This document shows, piece after piece, positions 60,079-64,000 of a DNA stretch of 64,000 bases. Below the pieces are notes generated by a model. That model searched no databases. It was not told where the DNA came from and saw only the letters and a list, made by a program, of their open reading frames with translations. Within the stretch, counting starts at the first letter, position 1, and the number at the start of each line of letters is the position of its first letter. The translations under genes and the position numbers were made by a program. The stretch is from Fremontodendron californicum (Eukaryota; Streptophyta; Magnoliopsida; Malvales; Malvaceae): assembly GCA_030761205.1 (NCBI GenBank), contig JAULJL010000003.1, forward strand, positions 34,196,301 through 34,260,300, written 5' to 3'.

Positions 60079-61093
60079 CTACCATCCATCTTGACTCAAA
60101 AGCCTCCAAGAGGGCTTAGATTATATCCCTGAACATAATTATTGAGGATGTTGGCAGCACTACTCAAACCATAATTACATCCAATCACAGGGCTGCAGCT
60201 GGGGCTTGGAAATAGTTCTTTAGTAATTGCCCTCTTGACCTCAACCAATTTCCCTTGAGTTCGTGAAATGTTTTATGAAGGACTCTGTCTACTGCTTCCT
60301 CTGAATCATAAGTAATGAAACCGAACTCTCGACCTCTGCGTGATATGATCATACATCACCACAACATCAGTAATTGTACCAAATTGATCAAAGTAGTTCT
60401 TAAAGTCACCCTTAGTGACTGTAGATGCCAAACCTCCTAAGAAAATCTTCTTTGAGCGACCAGGACCGGGAGATCCAGTGATGCCACCCATGTTCCTATT
60501 TAAAATGTGTTGGTCAGCCCTAGGAACAACCTTATTTGCCTCAACCTGGAAATTGAGGAGTCAGCAAGTTTAATCAAACAATTGCATCGCATTTTTTGTC
60601 TCAGCCTAACAATTGGATAGAAATTGACTTAAAACAAAATAATATTAAATCAAAGCTAGAAAATAGTTCAAACTCATTACTTTGCGTCCAGAGAAAGGAG
60701 TAAATTTGGCAAACTTTAAGTCACTGTTATCACAAATCTCAAATTAATTGAAGAAAAAAAAACATCCCTCCTCTGTAGGCATTTTCTAGTAGTATTTTAG
60801 ACGGAAAGCAATATATAAAATCCCAATTAAATCTGTAATGTGTAAGGGATAATCATAGTCAAGGCTCTCACCGTGTGATCATCAATCATATGCTTATCCA
60901 TAATTACCCTCTTAGCAACAGCAGGATCAGCAAAGACAACGAAACCAAAGCCATGGGCACGACCTGTGACACGATCTCTCATGATCATTGCCTCCACCAT
61001 TTCTTCATACTTGCTGAAATACTCCTTGAGACGTTCCTCATTAGCGTCCCAAGATATCCCAGCAATGAAGAGTTTACCAAGTTCTGATTCCAT
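60079..61093 (-). pseudogene. Two-RRM RNA-binding protein (hnRNP1/Musashi-like), broken
   Basis: Resembles plant glycine-rich-tailed hnRNPs with two N-terminal RRMs. Exon 1 (60872-61093): MESELGKLFIAGISW with RNP2 LFIAGI and RNP1 GFGFVVF. Exon 2 (60079-60545): VVPRADQHILN, GSPGPGR, KKIFLGGLAST, then ITDVVVMYDH. Lesions: two bases missing in RRM2's RNP1 (the usual RGFGFITY is shifted), one base missing after HELKG, and TGA for Gly in LGGF*V. The long Gly-rich C-terminal half is absent. The intron (60546-60871) is kept with good GT-AG ends, so it arose by DNA duplication, not retroposition. Confidence 0.88.
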
Positions 61094-63797
61094 CTTATCT
61101 GCAATCACCATCATCAACCACTATTTTCAAATCCCAAAAGGAAAAATCTAAACTTTTCTCAAAACAAAGTAGCACAATTGGATTCAAAGATTAAAATTTC
61201 AAATTCAATCAGAACTCTAACACCAATTCAATAAATGAAACTCGTTGACAACTTAAAAAGCGAAACCTGAATTATCCAATTATCATTGACAGCTAAAAAA
61301 GATCCATCCTTATTTAGAAAACAAACCAAAACAGATCAAAATATGAACAATAACAACAATCAAACAGGAATGTTAAAAGAAACAATATACCTTTTGATAT
61401 GAATTATAGACAGAATCTGATCAAAGACAAACTGGGTAGTAGTCAAATCCAATCTAGGATCATCTGAAAACTTCATGCACCAATCAGAAAACAACCCAAA
61501 ATTCCTGACAATAAAAAAAAAAATTGAAAATTGAGACCAAATTATGTGGATCGACAAAGGAAAAGTCTAGAGAAAGATCAGGAAACAGAAAGAAACAGAG
61601 AGAAAAAAAAGAAAAAAAAGAAAAAAAGGAAAAATTTACCATCTTGAAATGACCCAGATGAGAAAATGGGAGGAAATTAAAATTTGAGATGAGAAATAAT
61701 GACAATGAGAATAGAAGATGAGGTTATGTTCATTCTTTTTATCTTTTCTCTTTAAAAAACCATTTTTTGACAACATTTTCTTTCCCTTAGTCTGCTCAAA
61801 CCTGATCCTGCGAGATTTTTACAGGGAAAACGGGATTTAAGATTGCATTGTTTTTAAATAAATAAAAAAAATTGAAAAAATAAAACTAACCATCGAAACA
61901 GTCAATGTCGAACTGGTGAGATTGAGACTGCTGACCGGAGCATTGAGTGGCGGATATGGCAACCAATAGTCTTGTTTGCCCATTTTCTTCTTTAATCTCC
62001 CTATCAGTCAGGGAAAAAACTTAAATTTCATCCATACCTCCATCTCCCTCTCATCTTTTTTTTTCTTTCAATTTTTCTCTAATCACTCTCTCTACCCATA
62101 CTTTTTTTTTTCCCTCCATCTCCTCTAATCTTTCTTTTTTTTCCCCTCAATTTTTCTATTTTTCTCTCCTCTTAACCGAGCCTTAGTTTCTACTGCCTTT
62201 CTTTTTCTCTTCTATTCAAGAATTTGGGAGAAGCTTCCAGAGAGCTTTTTTCCCTTACCTCCCAATTTTTTTCCCTTTTCGTTTCTATTCCTCTGAAGCC
62301 TGATTCCAATTATTTTTGTTTTCTTTTAACTAATTAATAGATAGTTAAAAGTCAGAATTAACCCTCTAATCATGTTTTATGCCACATCTTAGTTGGCAAA
62401 AAATTATGCCTCCTAAATCTCTAATCAAAGCATCCGGTTAAATTTAGGGATAGCTTTTATATTTTGTTATAGATGTCAAATAATTATGTTTAAATTGATA
62501 TTCTGATTTAGTTGTTTTCTTATTTCTAATCAATTTTTTTAAATTATTTTCTTTTATAGTTATAAGAATTTTGAAAAACTAAAAAGTAAATAAGAGAAAT
62601 ATGAGTTAAATACTTGAATGTTACTAACTTGGAATCAAATGGAGTCAAAATATTTCAAACTTCTTAAAAAAGATATATTTTTATAACAAACATTTTTTTT
62701 TATATCTTTTATTAAAAAAAAAAGAAAATAAAAAAGCTCAATGAGCTACACAATCTACCTCACACAAGATACAAATCCGTTTAAAAAAATAGTGAAATAT
62801 TTTAAATTGATTGCTAGAAATTTTAGTCATATGCATTGATGATATTTTAAAAGGAAATTAAGTTTCAAATTTAAATTTAAGAATTTATTTGTATTGCCCA
62901 AAAAAATATCTATCATAATAGATAGAAAGCAACAATGTTCTTTTACATGTCGATTCTTTCTCTAAATTCAAAATAATTATTTTTTTTAGAACTTTGTCCG
63001 CCGCATAATTAATGTCCAAAAATGGAATTTAAAATTAGATGACGATATAAAAGTACAAATCGAATATGATATGTTTAAACTCTTTATTAACACATTATAT
63101 TTAACACATATATTATATTTATATTTAAAACTTTAATAAATTTAAAATTTTATTTTATATTCATCTTTACATAATCAACATAAAAAATTCGATAAATACG
63201 TGAATTTTGTCACAACTATTTGGAATGTTTGAAAATTTTGTAGTATAAAAGGAAAATTGTATGCCATGTCAGCTTGTGATGACGTGGCTTGTTATAAGTG
63301 GTGAAAGAGTAGAGTTTGGACTAAAACTGAGTGTAGATGACCTTAGCTCTTTTCTCTCTCCGAAACCAGTGAAGCAGGTGAAAAGCAAATCCTCTCTCTT
63401 TCCTTTCTCTCAGATGAGATGTCCATATTACTACGACAACCACTAGGCCTTTCTACCTATTTCTAATCCAAAATAAATTACATATAAATATAAAAAATAT
63501 ATATAAAGGTATTATTTAGGTAAATAATTTAAGTATATTTATAGAGATAGTGTGGTAGTTCTGGTTGGTGATTGTTCTTTATTGTCTCAATTAATCTTTC
63601 TTTTCTCTCTCAAAAAAAAAAAAAAAAAAGCCTAAGCTTAAATATTCACTTGTTATTTGCTCTAAGCGTTTAGATCTTGCTTATCTACTGTGTTGACTCA
63701 ATGTCGAATACCGAGCGATTCGCTGAGAAGTTGAAATGCTGAGGAATGTTTTTTTTTTTTTTTTATTGATTGTATATTTCAATGTTAATCTGCGAAA
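61094..63797. other. Intergenic between the RRM pseudogene and the ROP-GAP
   Basis: 61,660-61,750 is the likely old upstream region of the RRM gene. 62,030-62,290 is strongly pyrimidine-rich on the plus strand. 62,300-63,250 is AT-rich filler. 63,340-63,790 contains CT tracts and an A-run (63,611-63,629) and probably includes the ROP-GAP promoter and leader. No other gene seen. Confidence 0.45.
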
Positions 63798-63851
63798 ATG
63801 TCGGCTTCGTTAGCGGCATTCGAGCGGCCCAGAGGGGGAGCCTCAAACACG
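63798..63851 (+). CDS. PHGAP: ROP GTPase-activating protein with PH domain (REN1/PHGAP type), exon 1 only
   Basis: Encodes MSASLAAFERPRGGASNT and then a GTATTT donor. The opening xASLAAFERPRxGASNTVF, directly before the PH domain, is characteristic of the REN1/PHGAP1/PHGAP2 family, which limits ROP GTPase activity at the plasma membrane in polar growth. The remaining exons lie beyond the right edge; 63,852-64,000 is intron. The start codon is chosen by family match. Only 18 codons are seen, but the motif is specific. Confidence 0.82.
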
Positions 63852-64000
63852 GTATTTATCTTTTATCTTTTTTTTTTTTTAGTTTTATTTTTTGTTTGGT
63901 TCCTGAGAAAATGGAATGTGAAGAAAAAGATTTTTTTTGGATCTTTATATTGTGCATTGTTTGGATTAATTATATGATGTTAAAGATAATGAACTTTTGA

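Overview
This is plant nuclear DNA, from a eudicot. The evidence is short exons with GT-AG introns, AT-rich spacers, and Copia, Mutator-like (MULE), hAT and Helitron-type elements. Four conserved genes are recognisable: a dihydropyrimidinase (PYD2), an ABCF4-type ABC protein, a CRT-like transporter (CLT) and, at the right edge, the first exon of a PH-domain ROP-GAP (REN1/PHGAP type). From memory, Arabidopsis has PYD2, CLT3 and PHGAP1 close together on chromosome 5 (At5g12200, At5g12170, At5g12150), so the window looks like a conserved gene block swollen by transposons. The species cannot be named from the sequence alone.

Layout. 1-13,438: PYD2 on the minus strand, twelve exons visible and the last exon(s) off the left edge. 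One intron carries a 5.0-kb, very young Copia element in antisense and a 534-bp hAT element with a perfect 8-bp target duplication. 13,969-17,931: a 3.96-kb MULE with a perfect 9-bp target duplication; it carries a decayed plant-mobile-domain (PMD) gene, and its terminal regions hold arrays of palindromes. 19-22 kb: a 188-bp MULE-type MITE, an 827-bp inverted-repeat element, a solo LTR and a 55-bp-armed hairpin. 23,157-25,331: intact ABCF4, minus strand. 27.2-33.7 kb: three further MULEs of the same palindrome family, one nested in another, studded with small hAT MITEs. 35,233-43,878: CLT, ten exons, minus strand. 44,992-46,910: a Pack-MULE holding a captured fragment of ribosomal protein eS25. 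47.6-54.9 kb: repeats of Helitron character, split by a degenerate Copia with one LTR. 56.4-58.6 kb: an AT-rich tandem array with a hAT MITE in one copy and the matching empty site in the other. 60.1-61.1 kb: an RRM-protein pseudogene. 63,798: first exon of the ROP-GAP, plus strand.

The genes do not form a pathway: pyrimidine catabolism, translation/ribosome-associated ABCF function, plastid thiol transport and ROP GTPase signalling. Two of the single-copy genes carry one reading-frame lesion each in otherwise clean exon sets: PYD2 lacks 5 bp exactly at its His-x-His metal-binding motif, and CLT has an extra A in exon 4. Both should be checked against reads before either gene is called dead.

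The most unusual content is the MULE family at 13,969-17,931 and 27,235-33,690. All members start near GGTTTTTTTAT and carry inverted pairs of the half-site TCGCCAT. The only coding content is the PMD relic, and no transposase is seen.
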